Source: Dactylosporangium sp. AC04546 | GTDB taxonomy: Bacteria; Actinomycetota; Actinomycetes; Mycobacteriales; Micromonosporaceae | Direction: 5' to 3' | DNA length: 64,000 nucleotides | Assembly: GCF_022095675.1 (NCBI RefSeq) | Contig: NZ_JAHYSG010000032.1 | Span: forward strand, 47,680-111,679 | Made by a program: the position numbers and the translations under genes | The notes under the pieces: generated by a model | Told to the model about the DNA's origin: nothing | Database searches by the model: none | Seen by the model: the letters and a program-made list of their open reading frames with translations, nothing else | In this document: piece after piece, positions 8,405 to 16,699 of the stretch | How positions within the stretch are numbered: position 1 is the first letter of the stretch | Layout of the letters: the number at the start of each line of letters is the position of its first letter

Positions 8405-8559
8405 CTGCCCGAGTCTCGCACCTGGAGGTTCCATCGCATCTGGCCGACCGACTGCTTCAACGACCCGGCGTAGCGTCACGCACCAAGGGATTGCAGCAGT
8501 GGCTATTGACAACGCCGCGGTCGCGTTGCGACTGCTCGCCGACCGCTGCCACAGCCTGA
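8401..8559 (+). CDS. Short reading frame, possible 5' remnant of a lost operon gene
   Basis: A GTG overlapping the permease stop (GTGA) opens 52 codons starting VTARVSHLEVPSHLADRL before a stop. The first ~35 residues have normal composition; the end becomes Arg/Cys/Thr-rich as in an out-of-frame region. This is consistent with a truncated or frameshifted gene that followed the importer. No family recognised. Confidence 0.3.
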   Translation: MTARVSHLEVPSHLADRLLQRPGVASRTKGLQQWLLTTPRSRCDCSPTAATA

Positions 8560-8574
8560 GCCCGGCCCGTACAT

Positions 8575-8898
8575 CTACCGATCGCGGTGACGCGGGCGGC
8601 GAGGTGCCCGCCAGGCGGCCCATCCGGTCAGCCCGATCAGCACCGCGCCGACGACGGTGCGGAACCACCGGCTCAGGACCGCCTGGTCGTCGCCTGCCGG
8701 GACGGCGCGCGACGGGTTCCGCGGGTCGTACCGGATGTCGATCGGGGCGCCCTCGGCGATGCGGATGTCGGAGGGCGCATCCTCGACGTCGGCGGTGACC
8801 TCGTCGCCGGCGCCGGTAGTGAAACGCACCCGGACCGACTCGCCGGCCGGAACTGCTGGCTCGATCGGCCGACCCGCCGGGAACCTTTCGCCTCGCAT
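8575..8898 (-). CDS. DUF3592-like small membrane protein
   Basis: A 107-residue protein starting MRGERFPAGRPIEPAV with a GGTGAG ribosome site. It shows the DUF3592 pattern: a beta segment RVRFTTGAGDEVTADV, then the IDIRYDPRNPSRA motif, then one C-terminal transmembrane helix (VVGAVLIGLTGWAAW). It lacks the N-terminal membrane helix some relatives have. Function unknown; such proteins are envelope-associated. It diverges from the Hsp70-WD40 gene, their starts being 42 bp apart. Confidence 0.65.
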   Translation of the reverse strand: MRGERFPAGRPIEPAVPAGESVRVRFTTGAGDEVTADVEDAPSDIRIAEGAPIDIRYDPRNPSRAVPAGDDQAVLSRWFRTVVGAVLIGLTGWAAWRAPRRPRHRDR

Positions 8899-8939
8899 GA
8901 TGGATCTCACCGGGAGCCGAGTAGAGAGAGAGTGTTGAT

Positions 8940-11204
8940 GTGGACGAGCCTGTGCTGGTGATCGACTTCGGGACCTCGACGTCGTCTGCGGTGCTGGTCG
9001 CCGACGGGGCGGCACGGCCGCTGAAGGAGCCCGGCAGCGGTTCGTACTCCTGGCCGTCTGTCGTCTGCCGCGACGGCGAACGGCTGCTGGTGGGTGTCAC
9101 CGCGGAGCGCCGGAAGCGCAGCGACCCGGCCGCATATCGGGCGGAGTTCAAGCGCGACCTGGGGCAGGTGGCCGAGATCCCGCTCGGCGACGCGTCGTAT
9201 CCCGTCGAGCATCTTGTGGCCGCGGTACTGCGGGTGCTGCGCGACCGCGCCGAGGAGCTGCACGGTGCGCCGGTCGACCGGGCGGTCCTGACCGTGCCCG
9301 CCTCCTACGGCGACGGCGATGCCCGCCGCAACCTGATGGTCGCGGCTGGTGAGCGGGCCGGGTTCGCGGAGGTCGACCTGTTGCCCGAGCCGGTCGCGGC
9401 GGCCCTGGCCCCACTGCCGGGCGCCGGGTTCGGCGCGGGCGACCTGGTCCTCGTCTACGACTTCGGCGGCGGTACCTTCGACGCCGCCCTCGTCCGGTTC
9501 GGGCCCGACGGCGGCCACGACGTGCTGGGCCACCGGGCGCTGGACGACTGCGGCGGCCGCGACGTCGACGCCGTGCTCATCGACCACATCCGTACCGCGG
9601 GTGGCGACGGCCTGGCCGAGTCGCTGCACGACGGCGGCTCGAGGATGGTCCGGCTGCGCTTCGGCCTGCAACTGGGCGACTTCGCCCGGGGCGTGAAGCA
9701 CCAGCTCAGCGAAGTCGACGCCGTCGAGGACTTCGTGACGGCCGCCGCGCCACCCTCGCACGTGGCCCGCGCCGAGCTCGCCACGCTGATCGCCCCGCTC
9801 CTGGCCCGCACGATTGACTGTTGCCACACCCTGCTGCGTGGCTGCGGCGTCGCGCCGGGCAACGTGGCCGCGGTCCTGCTCGTCGGCGGCACCTCCCGCA
9901 TGCCCGTCGTGGCCGACACGGTCGGCCCCGCGTTCGACCGGCTGCTGCGCCGCCCCGAGGACCCCGACCTCGCCGTCGCCCAGGGCGCCGCCGAGCTGGA
10001 GCTGCGGCTGCCGCCCCGACGCGTCGAGCCCGAGGTGGGCACGGACATCACCGCCCCGCGCTGGACGCTGCCGGGCGGCGGTGGGCGTCTGGTGCGCGTC
10101 CTCGCCGGCCCGGGCGACGACTTCGCCCCGGGCGACGTGCTCGCCGTGGCCCGCGACGTCACCGGTCGGCTGCAACGCCTGCTCGCCCCGCCTTTCCCGG
10201 GCCGGGTCGAAGCCTGGACCGTCGCGGTGGGCGAGCCGTTCGCGTCGACCGACGCGCCCGCCCGCGTGGCCCGGACGGGCAGTGCCCTCCGCCTGCTCGA
10301 CCCGCCCCGCCTGCGGTTCCGCCACGACATCTTCAAGGAGAAGGTGTTCGACGTGAAGTCGGTGGCGTTCTCGGCCGACGGCCGGAAGCTGGTGTTCGCC
10401 CATCAGCTTTGCTCGGCGTGGACGTACGAGGCAGGCACCGGGTATCGGCTCGAAACCAACCGCTGGTCGGCCGGCGACAACCTCGATGACGCGGATGTGA
10501 GCCCCGATGGCCGGTGGCTGGCGACAGCCGCCAAGGACGGGTTCGTCTACCTGTGGGACACCACGATCAACCGTCCCCGCAAGCTGCGGCACGGCGCCCG
10601 GGTGTCCTCTGTCCACTTCAGCGACGACGGCCGTTCGCTGGTGTCGAGCGGCTGGTCGAGCACCGTCAGGGTGTGGGACGTGACAACCGCCGGCTGCAGC
10701 CTGCAGTTCGATGCCGCCCCCTCCTACGTCCTCGTCGGTGTCGTGCGGTTCGGCCCGGGAGGCCGGGTCATCGCCACCGGCACCCGCGACGCGACGGCAC
10801 TCTGGGACACCGCGACAGGTCAGCAGCTCGTGGCGATCCCGCACGACGCCCACGTCCTGGGGCTGGCGTTCGCGCCCGACGGTCGGCGACTGGCCGCCAG
10901 CTACGACGACGGGACGGTGATCGTGTGGGACACCGCGACCGGCGCGCCGGTGCTCACCCTCGGCGAGCGGCAGACAGGCACCATGAGGGACCGGGTCACG
11001 GGCGTCGCCTTCAGCCCGGACGGCTGCTGGGTGGCGGCCGGCCACCGCGGCGCCGTCATCTGGGACGCGGTCACCGGCGAACGACTCGGCCAGGCCGGCG
11101 GCCCTGACAGAGTCCGCGCCGTCGCGTTCAGTCCAGACGGGCTCGCCCTGGCCTGCGGCGGGCACCAGTCGCTGGAGGTACACGAAATCGCCGTGCCGCG
11201 CTAG
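8940..11204 (+). CDS. Hsp70-like ATPase fused to a lipoyl-like linker and C-terminal WD40 repeats
   Basis: A 754-residue multidomain protein. Residues 1-350 form an Hsp70/actin-type nucleotide-binding domain: phosphate-1 FGTSTSSAVLV (10-20), phosphate-2 VYDFGGGTFDA (172-182), adenosine motif LLVGGTSRMP (313-322). The Hsp70 peptide-binding domain is missing. Residues ~383-445 (LVRVLAGPGDDFAPGD ... LAPPFPGRVEAW ... GEPF) resemble a biotinyl/lipoyl hairpin. Residues ~470-754 hold five to six WD40 repeats ending in WDT or WDV. The start is a GTG after a GAGAGAGAG stretch. Such chimeras in actinomycetes are uncharacterised; an ATP-regulated scaffold or stress sensor is a guess. Confidence 0.85.
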   Translation: MDEPVLVIDFGTSTSSAVLVADGAARPLKEPGSGSYSWPSVVCRDGERLLVGVTAERRKRSDPAAYRAEFKRDLGQVAEIPLGDASYPVEHLVAAVLRVLRDRAEELHGAPVDRAVLTVPASYGDGDARRNLMVAAGERAGFAEVDLLPEPVAAALAPLPGAGFGAGDLVLVYDFGGGTFDAALVRFGPDGGHDVLGHRALDDCGGRDVDAVLIDHIRTAGGDGLAESLHDGGSRMVRLRFGLQLGDFARGVKHQLSEVDAVEDFVTAAAPPSHVARAELATLIAPLLARTIDCCHTLLRGCGVAPGNVAAVLLVGGTSRMPVVADTVGPAFDRLLRRPEDPDLAVAQGAAELELRLPPRRVEPEVGTDITAPRWTLPGGGGRLVRVLAGPGDDFAPGDVLAVARDVTGRLQRLLAPPFPGRVEAWTVAVGEPFASTDAPARVARTGSALRLLDPPRLRFRHDIFKEKVFDVKSVAFSADGRKLVFAHQLCSAWTYEAGTGYRLETNRWSAGDNLDDADVSPDGRWLATAAKDGFVYLWDTTINRPRKLRHGARVSSVHFSDDGRSLVSSGWSSTVRVWDVTTAGCSLQFDAAPSYVLVGVVRFGPGGRVIATGTRDATALWDTATGQQLVAIPHDAHVLGLAFAPDGRRLAASYDDGTVIVWDTATGAPVLTLGERQTGTMRDRVTGVAFSPDGCWVAAGHRGAVIWDAVTGERLGQAGGPDRVRAVAFSPDGLALACGGHQSLEVHEIAVPR

Positions 11205-11373
11205 CGTACGCGACCGGAGCTACAGTGCCGCGCGCGAGCAGAACAGGCACACGTGGGTGGAGAACAGCTCGCACGTGGGCCCTGCCGTTGCCGATGACGA
11301 CGTTGGCGGGCGCCGCGGCGGTCTCTACTCCCACCACGCCAGCGAGGACCGTTCGACCAGTTCGTCCGGGCTG

Positions 11374-11675
11374 TTACCGGCTGGGCTGTGGCCGCGACGC
11401 CGGGCGGCTGCCCTCGGCCGCGCGCGGCAGTGTGAGGGTCGCGACGGTACCGCCGGTATCGCGGTGGGTGAGGTGGATCTGGCCGCCGTGCTGGCGGGCT
11501 AAGGTACAGCTGAATGGCAGGCCCAGGCCGGTGCCGGGAAAGCCTTGGTGGCGGACGTTGCGGGCGCGGTCGTGGCACCGGCGTCGCGCTTGTCGTCCGG
11601 GATACCGATGCCTTCGTCCGCGACGGCGACGGTGACCTGCCGGGCGCTGCTGGTGACGGCGACGTCGATGCGGCT
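11374..11675 (-). pseudogene. Frameshifted C-terminal piece of a sensor histidine kinase
   Basis: Two reverse-strand frames carry consecutive parts of a HATPase_c domain. One has RIDVAVTSSARQVTV followed by the G1 box DEGIGIP (about 11600-11620). The other has RHQGFPGTGLGL (G2 box, about 11520-11550), RQHGGQIHLTHRDTGGT and a terminal LTLPRA. A frameshift separates them, and the N box, dimerisation and sensor parts are absent. It is decayed. It lies in the 880-bp stretch after the Hsp70-WD40 gene (11205-12088) that holds no intact gene. Confidence 0.7.
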
Positions 11676-11722
11676 GCCCGCCGAGCCCGCGCGCTGCGCT
11701 GGGCCGACATCGACTTCGACCA

Positions 11723-11853
11723 CCGTGGATCGAGGAGCACTTGGTCGCGAAGCTTCGTGACCTGCGCGGCAGCCGGCAGTACATCTTCGCGACCCGCAGC
11801 CCCGGCCTCGTCGTCTCCGCCGACGCCGAAATGATGATCACCCTCACCTCGGA
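11723..11853 (+). pseudogene. C-terminal fragment of an SMC/TrlF-like AAA ATPase
   Basis: The forward frame reads PWIEEHLVAKLRDLRG, then RQYIFATRSPGLVVSADAE. This resembles the end of SMC-like ATPases of the TrlF type, where a helix is followed by R-Q-x-I-F-A-T-H and then D-A-E. Just upstream (11686-11722) a different frame reads RALRWADIDFDH, reminiscent of a tyrosine-integrase N-terminal motif. Both are short remnants with no start or complete domain. Confidence 0.45.
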
Positions 11854-12088
11854 CGCGACCACAGCGCGACCGTGTCGCCGGACGGGCCGGCGGGTCGGGC
11901 CAGGCGAATTCCGAGCTTCCACGGTGCCCCTCCGCTCGCGGGCACGATAGGAGCCCGCGGCCGCTCCCCAGGTTGTCCGGCGTTGTTTGTCCGACGGCCG
12001 GGGCGGTGTCGGTCAACTCCCGCGTGGGCCAGCGTCGAGCCCGGCGCGCCGGTCGGCTCGCCACCCATCAACCGTGACTGGAGAACGT

Positions 12089-12664
12089 GTGAACATCGCG
12101 CGGAGAACGCTCGCCGGACTCGGCTCGGCGGTCCTGGTGTCGGCCGTGCTCACGGTCGCCGCCCCCGGGGCGGCGCACGCTGCACCGACGGTCTGCGAGC
12201 CGAACTACACCTGGTACACCACGTCGACGACGTCAACGACGCTGTACGTGAAATCGGGCAACGGGATCGTCTACTCGGCACCGAGCTCGGCGTCGCTGAA
12301 CGTGAAGACGGACCTGACCAAGACCATCTCGTTCTCGGCAAGCTACACGGCGTCGATCGGCGGCAACCTGGAGATCGGCGTCCCGGTGCGGGGCTTCAAC
12401 CTTGCCGCCGGCCTGGACACGTCGGCCAGCGCCGCGATGGACGTCGCCATCAGCGGCACCTGGACCGTCACCCAGGACATCACGATCCCGCCGGGGCACA
12501 GCATGCTGCAGTACGTCGGGCACCGCATCACCACCGCGACCGTCACCCAGAAGCGCTGCAACAGCACCGGCTCTGCGGTGTCGACCGGCTGGTCGGGCAC
12601 ACTCAAGGGCCCGCGCTGGGCGGCGACGGGCTGGATCGACTGCAAGGACACCACCCTCTGCTGA
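12089..12664 (+). CDS. Secreted beta-rich protein of unknown function
   Basis: A 191-residue protein with a Sec signal peptide (NIARRTLAGLGSAVL ... GAAHA, cleavage near 33) starting at a GTG behind a GGAGAA ribosome site. The mature part is rich in Thr/Ser with alternating hydrophobic residues, four cysteines (CEP, RCN, DCK, terminal LC) and a segment TWTVTQDITIPPGHSM. That Ser/Thr-rich amphipathic strand followed by a V-T-Q-x-x-x-I-P-P-G turn is similar to pore-forming ETX/MTX2-aerolysin-type proteins, but the match is impressionistic. It is flanked on both sides by gene debris and has no operon partner. Confidence 0.72.
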   Translation: MNIARRTLAGLGSAVLVSAVLTVAAPGAAHAAPTVCEPNYTWYTTSTTSTTLYVKSGNGIVYSAPSSASLNVKTDLTKTISFSASYTASIGGNLEIGVPVRGFNLAAGLDTSASAAMDVAISGTWTVTQDITIPPGHSMLQYVGHRITTATVTQKRCNSTGSAVSTGWSGTLKGPRWAATGWIDCKDTTLC

Positions 12665-12688
12665 ACCACCACCGGGGCCGGGCGGCTT

Positions 12689-12927
12689 TCAGGCTGGCCC
12701 GGCCCCACGGCGGGCACGAGTTGGCAGCCGCTCGCCGGCCTGGGTAAACAACAGCGTCGCGTAGGCGCCCCCGAGCGCCATCAGGGTGTCGTGGGTGCCT
12801 TGCTCGGCGGCGACGCCGCGGTCGAAAGCGATGATGTGGTCGGCCCGCCGGACGGCGTTGAGCCGGTGCGAGATCAGCAGGCCGCTCCGGCCGTACCGCA
12901 GCCGCCGCAGGCTCTCGTGGATCGCAC
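12689..12927 (-). pseudogene. C-terminal fragment of an ABC exporter ATPase
   Basis: The reverse strand encodes IHESLRRLRYGRSG followed by LLISHRLNAVRRADHI (H-loop), AFDRGVAAEQGTHDTLMA, then GGAYATLLFTQAG and a stop. This is the end of an MsbA/ABCB-type exporter ATPase domain. Walker A, signature and Walker B are absent, so it is a 3' remnant of about 79 codons. Confidence 0.75.
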
Positions 12928-13425
12928 AAGGAGATCACACCCCCGAAGAGTGATCGCGAACCGAACGTGCCGTCGCTGCACGTCCACCGCGCTCCCAGCC
13001 CTGAAGACCAGCCCGCGTCGCTCCAGCCGGCCGCGTAGGGCGGCGAACCGTCACAACCACGGTCCCAAGGAGGCAGAGCCCGACAACAGCTCAAGGACTG
13101 GCGCGCCTCGCCACGACGGTGCCGGCCGCCTCACCCGGACCGAGCGATTGTCCTGCTGTCGGTGGCGGCGTGGCCGAAGGCGGCGTTGAGGCCGGTGAGG
13201 TCGGTGAGGTCGACCGGTCGACGCAAGTGTTCGCCTTCAGGGTGAACTGATCGGGCCCGGCCGTCGGGTCGGCACCCGCCGTATACATTTTCGACGTCAA
13301 TGAGCATCCGACCGCGGCCTGGACCATCCAGCAGGCTCGCGTCTGTTAACGGGCTTCGGCGACCGGATCGCCTTGTTCCGATGCTTGATCCGCGACCGGG
13401 GCACCAAATTCGGGGCAAGGGTGGA
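12928..13425. other. Gene-free interval, no supported feature
   Basis: About 500 bases between the ABC-exporter remnant and the molybdopterin oxidoreductase. Open frames on both strands are short and Arg/Pro/Ser-rich, as expected of out-of-frame high-GC DNA. It probably contains the promoter of the gene at 13426, but no clear promoter or palindrome was seen. Confidence 0.5.
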
Positions 13426-14706
13426 ATGGCAGAGGAGAAGAGGACTTCCGGCAGAGCATGGGGGCCGCTGCGTCGTGGGTTCTGGCGCAGCCCGATCCGA
13501 GGTCCGTGGTTGACGTCGGTGTTCGGCCTGGTGCTGCTGGTCGGAGTCAGCGTGATGTTCGTGACCGGTCTGGCTTCGTACGCCGCGTACAACCCCGACC
13601 TGGGCAACGACACCACCCCTGACAAGGGGCTGCTGGGCTTCTACCTGTTCGACTGGCCGACGCACCCAGCCTGGCTGTACCGGCTCACCCAGGGCGTTCA
13701 CGTCACGCTCGGCGTCGTCCTCATCCCCGTCCTGCTGGCCAAGCTGTGGTCGGTCATCCCCAAACTGTTCGACTGGCCTCCCGTACGCAGCCCAGCACAG
13801 GCGCTGGAACGGCTGTCACTGCTGCTGCTTGTCGGCGGCGCGATCTTCGAGTTCGTCACCGGCATGCTCAACATCCAGCTGTTCTACGTCTTCCCCGGCT
13901 CCTTCTACACCCTGCATTTCTACGGCGCCTGGGTCTTCATCGCCGCGTTCGCCGCCCACGTCGCCCTGAAACTCGGCCGGATGACACGGTCACTGCGCTC
14001 GCGCAGACTCCGCGACGAACTGCGCACCGACCTGGCCCACACCCGACCTGAACCCGCCGACCGGGACGGCCTGGTGACACCCGCACCCGCACCACCGACA
14101 ATCTCCCGGCGCGGTGCGCTGGGACTGGTCGGCGCCGGCTCCCTGCTGCTCTTCGTGGTGACCGCCGGACAGAGCATCGGCGGATGGGCCCGATACACGG
14201 CACTGCTGGCTCCGCGGAACCGCAACCCGGGTGACGGACCTGGGGGCTTTCAGATCAACAAGACCGCCGCCTCCGTCGGCATCGCCGCGGCCGACGTCGG
14301 CGACGCCTGGCGGTTGGTCCTGCGCGGTGACGGTCTTGAGCTCACCCTCACCCGGGCGCACCTGCTCCAACTGCCGCAGCACGAGTCCCGGCTGCCGATC
14401 GCGTGCGTCGAAGGATGGTCCACCGAGAACCAGCACTGGAGCGGCGTACGGCTTGCCCACCTCGCGGACCTCGCCGGCCTGCCCGGCGCGGCGAACGTCC
14501 TGGTGGAATCCGTGCAGCGCACCGGGTCCTTCCGGTCGGCAGTCCTGCGGGACAATCAGATCCGCGACCCGCGGTCCCTGCTCGCCCTGCGGGTCAACGG
14601 CGCCGACCTTTCGCTCGACCACGGCTACCCCGCCCGCGTCATCGTCCCCGCCAACCCCGGTGTGAACAACACCAAATGGGTCGGCAGCCTCACCTTCCGA
14701 GCGTGA
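13426..14706 (+). CDS. Membrane-bound molybdopterin-dependent oxidoreductase (cytochrome b-like N-terminus, YedY/sulfite-oxidase-like C-terminus)
   Basis: A 426-residue protein with five or so transmembrane helices in the first ~300 residues and a C-terminal oxidoreductase molybdopterin-binding domain (IACVEGWSTENQHWSG, with the conserved Cys that ligates Mo in this family). Histidines in HVTLGVV and HFYGAW helices could bind haem as in cytochrome b561-type proteins (inferred). A Leu-rich helix follows ISRRGALGL, which resembles a retained Tat-like motif now internal. ATG 13426 follows AAGGGTGG; an in-frame ATG at 13381 is possible. A small membrane protein follows after two bases. Confidence 0.85.
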   Translation: MAEEKRTSGRAWGPLRRGFWRSPIRGPWLTSVFGLVLLVGVSVMFVTGLASYAAYNPDLGNDTTPDKGLLGFYLFDWPTHPAWLYRLTQGVHVTLGVVLIPVLLAKLWSVIPKLFDWPPVRSPAQALERLSLLLLVGGAIFEFVTGMLNIQLFYVFPGSFYTLHFYGAWVFIAAFAAHVALKLGRMTRSLRSRRLRDELRTDLAHTRPEPADRDGLVTPAPAPPTISRRGALGLVGAGSLLLFVVTAGQSIGGWARYTALLAPRNRNPGDGPGGFQINKTAASVGIAAADVGDAWRLVLRGDGLELTLTRAHLLQLPQHESRLPIACVEGWSTENQHWSGVRLAHLADLAGLPGAANVLVESVQRTGSFRSAVLRDNQIRDPRSLLALRVNGADLSLDHGYPARVIVPANPGVNNTKWVGSLTFRA

Positions 14707-14708
14707 GC

Positions 14709-15173
14709 ATGACCCGCTTCATCCGATGGTACGGCGCCAACCCGCTCCACCTCCTCGCCCTGATCTGCGCCTTCGCCGTAGCCGGCTACGCGGCCCTGCG
14801 GCTGTTCGCGCAGCAGCCGATCGGCGTCGTCGTGTGGTTGGTCGGCGCGGCCGTCGCCCACGACCTCATCCTGTTCCCGCTGTACGCCATCGCCGACCGG
14901 TCAGCCCGCTCGGTACTCCGCCGCCGCGCCGGCAACCTCGGCACACTGGCGTGGATCAATTACCTGCGCGTACCGACGGTACTGTCCGGCCTGTTGCTGA
15001 TCTCATGGTTTCCGCTCATCCTCGGACTCGTACCCGGCTTCGAGGGCGCTACTGGACTGTCGCCGGACGGCTACCTCGGCCGCTGGCTGGCCATCACCGC
15101 CGTCCTGTACGGCGGTGCAGCCGTCGCCTTCGCCCTCGCACTACGCCGAGCGAGACGAATCGGTGGCGGGTAG
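14709..15173 (+). CDS. Small integral membrane protein of unknown function
   Basis: A 154-residue protein with four predicted transmembrane helices (LLALICAFAVAGYAAL, VVVWLVGAAVAHDLIL, VLSGLLLISWFPLILG, ITAVLYGGAAVAFALA). It lies directly behind the molybdopterin oxidoreductase; a GTG at 14703 overlapping that stop is an alternative start. The tight spacing suggests a subunit or assembly partner of the oxidoreductase, but no motif shows this. It converges with the glycosyltransferase gene at 15224. Confidence 0.75.
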   Translation: MTRFIRWYGANPLHLLALICAFAVAGYAALRLFAQQPIGVVVWLVGAAVAHDLILFPLYAIADRSARSVLRRRAGNLGTLAWINYLRVPTVLSGLLLISWFPLILGLVPGFEGATGLSPDGYLGRWLAITAVLYGGAAVAFALALRRARRIGGG

Positions 15174-15223
15174 TCGCGGGAGGAGGGAGGCCCTGAGGGG
15201 CCGCCGCGCACGGGAAGCGACGC

Positions 15224-16699
15224 TCACGTATCGACGCCGAGTGGGTGGGCCGCGGACGGCGTCGTCGTCCGGCGTCGACGCAGCACGGCGACGGTGACCA
15301 CGGTGACCAAGGCGGCGGCATAGCCGATTCGCTGTGCGGATTCCGTGGTGAGGTGGAGGTTGGGGCCGTACTGGGCGAGGTAGGCGGCTGCCGCGACGGC
15401 CAGCCACTCGGTCCGGCCGCCGAGGGCGACGAGCAGTATGAGCAGCAGCGCGTACCAGGGGTAGGTGGGCGCGGCGATGATGAGCGCCGCGCCGGTCACG
15501 GTGGTGGCGGCCAGCCACGGCTGGTCCGGGTCGGCGGTGCGGACCGCGCGCAGCGCCACCGCGGCGAGGACGGCGACCGCGACCGGCGCGGCCCAGGCCG
15601 TCGGCATGAACAGCGTGAGCAGGGCGAACCGGCCCCCGCTGGCGTAGCCCTCTTCGTTGAGGTACCCAGGGATGTAGCCGACCACCTCGGCGCCGACGGC
15701 GAGGACGTGGGGCAGGTAGACCAGGGCGACCGCGCCGGCAATGGCCGTGGCGACGAGGACCGGGCGTCGGCGCAGCACGGCGGGGGTGACCAGCAGCGGG
15801 GTGAGCTTGGTGGCGACGGCGAGCCCGAGCAGGGCGCCGCCGAGGATGCTGGCGCGGCGGGTGCCCGCCCGGGCGAGGACGAGCAGCGCCAGGCCGGTGA
15901 GGAACGCTGCGGCGACGTCGACGTGGGCGTTGTTGCCTGCTTCCAGCGCGACCGTGGGGCACCACGCCCACAACACCGCCATTCGGGGATCCGCCCGCAT
16001 GACCCGGAGCCCGATCAGCAGCAGGATCGTGGTGGCCAGCGCGAACCCCGCCATCGTCCGCTGCAGTGGCGCCTGCCGGCCGCTCGGCCATACGAGGTAC
16101 ACGGCCGCGAAGATCGCCTGTGCGGCCGGCGGGTAGACAGTGTGCACGGTCGGCCGGTTGATCAGCGTGCAGCCCGGGGCAAGCGGACGGCCGTGGTCGG
16201 GGTCGACGGCGTCCGCCGGTACGCACCAATGCGCACCCACGGGCCACAGGAAGTCGTCCCGCTGGTCGGCCAGCTCGGGCGCGGCCGGGACGTATCTGTA
16301 TGGGTCGATGTTGGCGGCCTGCACCCGGCCGTCCCAGATGTAGCGGTACATGTCGTCGCTGCTACGGGGCGGCGCGCTTCCGGCCGCCAATGGCAGCACG
16401 GCGCCGCCGAGCAGGATGAGCACCGTCGCCGTGCGGACCGGGAGCCGGCGCACCTGCCATCCCCCGAGGGCGAAGACCAACCAGGCGGCGCCGACGAACG
16501 CCACCGCCCGGGTCGGGCCGGTGAGGCTCGGCGCGACCGCATCGGGCTGGGCGACGAGCACGGCGAGGGCCGCCCCGGTCGCGACGGCGCCGGCGGCGGC
16601 GAGTCCGCGTCCGATCGGCCGGCGCCATCGGCCGTGTGGGGCTGCCCGCCCGTTGTTGGGGGCCGTGCCGGGTGGGGCGGGCGGCTGGGGAACCGTCAC
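15224..16699 (-). CDS. Multi-pass glycosyltransferase (GT87/polyprenol-phosphate mannosyltransferase-like)
   Basis: A 491-residue membrane protein with about ten transmembrane helices. The loop after the second helix reads PPRSSDDMYRYIWDG, carrying the Asp-rich catalytic signature of GT-C enzymes (DD/DxY), followed by QAANIDPYRYVPAAPEL, typical of GT87/GT-C polyprenol-sugar transferases. It would transfer a sugar from a lipid-phosphate donor on the outer membrane face. The GTG start overlaps the upstream gene's TGA. It is the last gene of a three-gene leftward operon with a GT-A-like protein and a GT2 enzyme, which might make the lipid-linked donor. Confidence 0.85.
   Translation of the reverse strand: MTVPQPPAPPGTAPNNGRAAPHGRWRRPIGRGLAAAGAVATGAALAVLVAQPDAVAPSLTGPTRAVAFVGAAWLVFALGGWQVRRLPVRTATVLILLGGAVLPLAAGSAPPRSSDDMYRYIWDGRVQAANIDPYRYVPAAPELADQRDDFLWPVGAHWCVPADAVDPDHGRPLAPGCTLINRPTVHTVYPPAAQAIFAAVYLVWPSGRQAPLQRTMAGFALATTILLLIGLRVMRADPRMAVLWAWCPTVALEAGNNAHVDVAAAFLTGLALLVLARAGTRRASILGGALLGLAVATKLTPLLVTPAVLRRRPVLVATAIAGAVALVYLPHVLAVGAEVVGYIPGYLNEEGYASGGRFALLTLFMPTAWAAPVAVAVLAAVALRAVRTADPDQPWLAATTVTGAALIIAAPTYPWYALLLILLVALGGRTEWLAVAAAAYLAQYGPNLHLTTESAQRIGYAAALVTVVTVAVLRRRRTTTPSAAHPLGVDT

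Noticed and set aside
8907..11183. A 758-codon reverse frame opposite the Hsp70-WD40 gene
   Set aside because: Low-complexity Ala/Gly/Arg/Asp composition with no motifs; typical antisense shadow of a high-GC gene.
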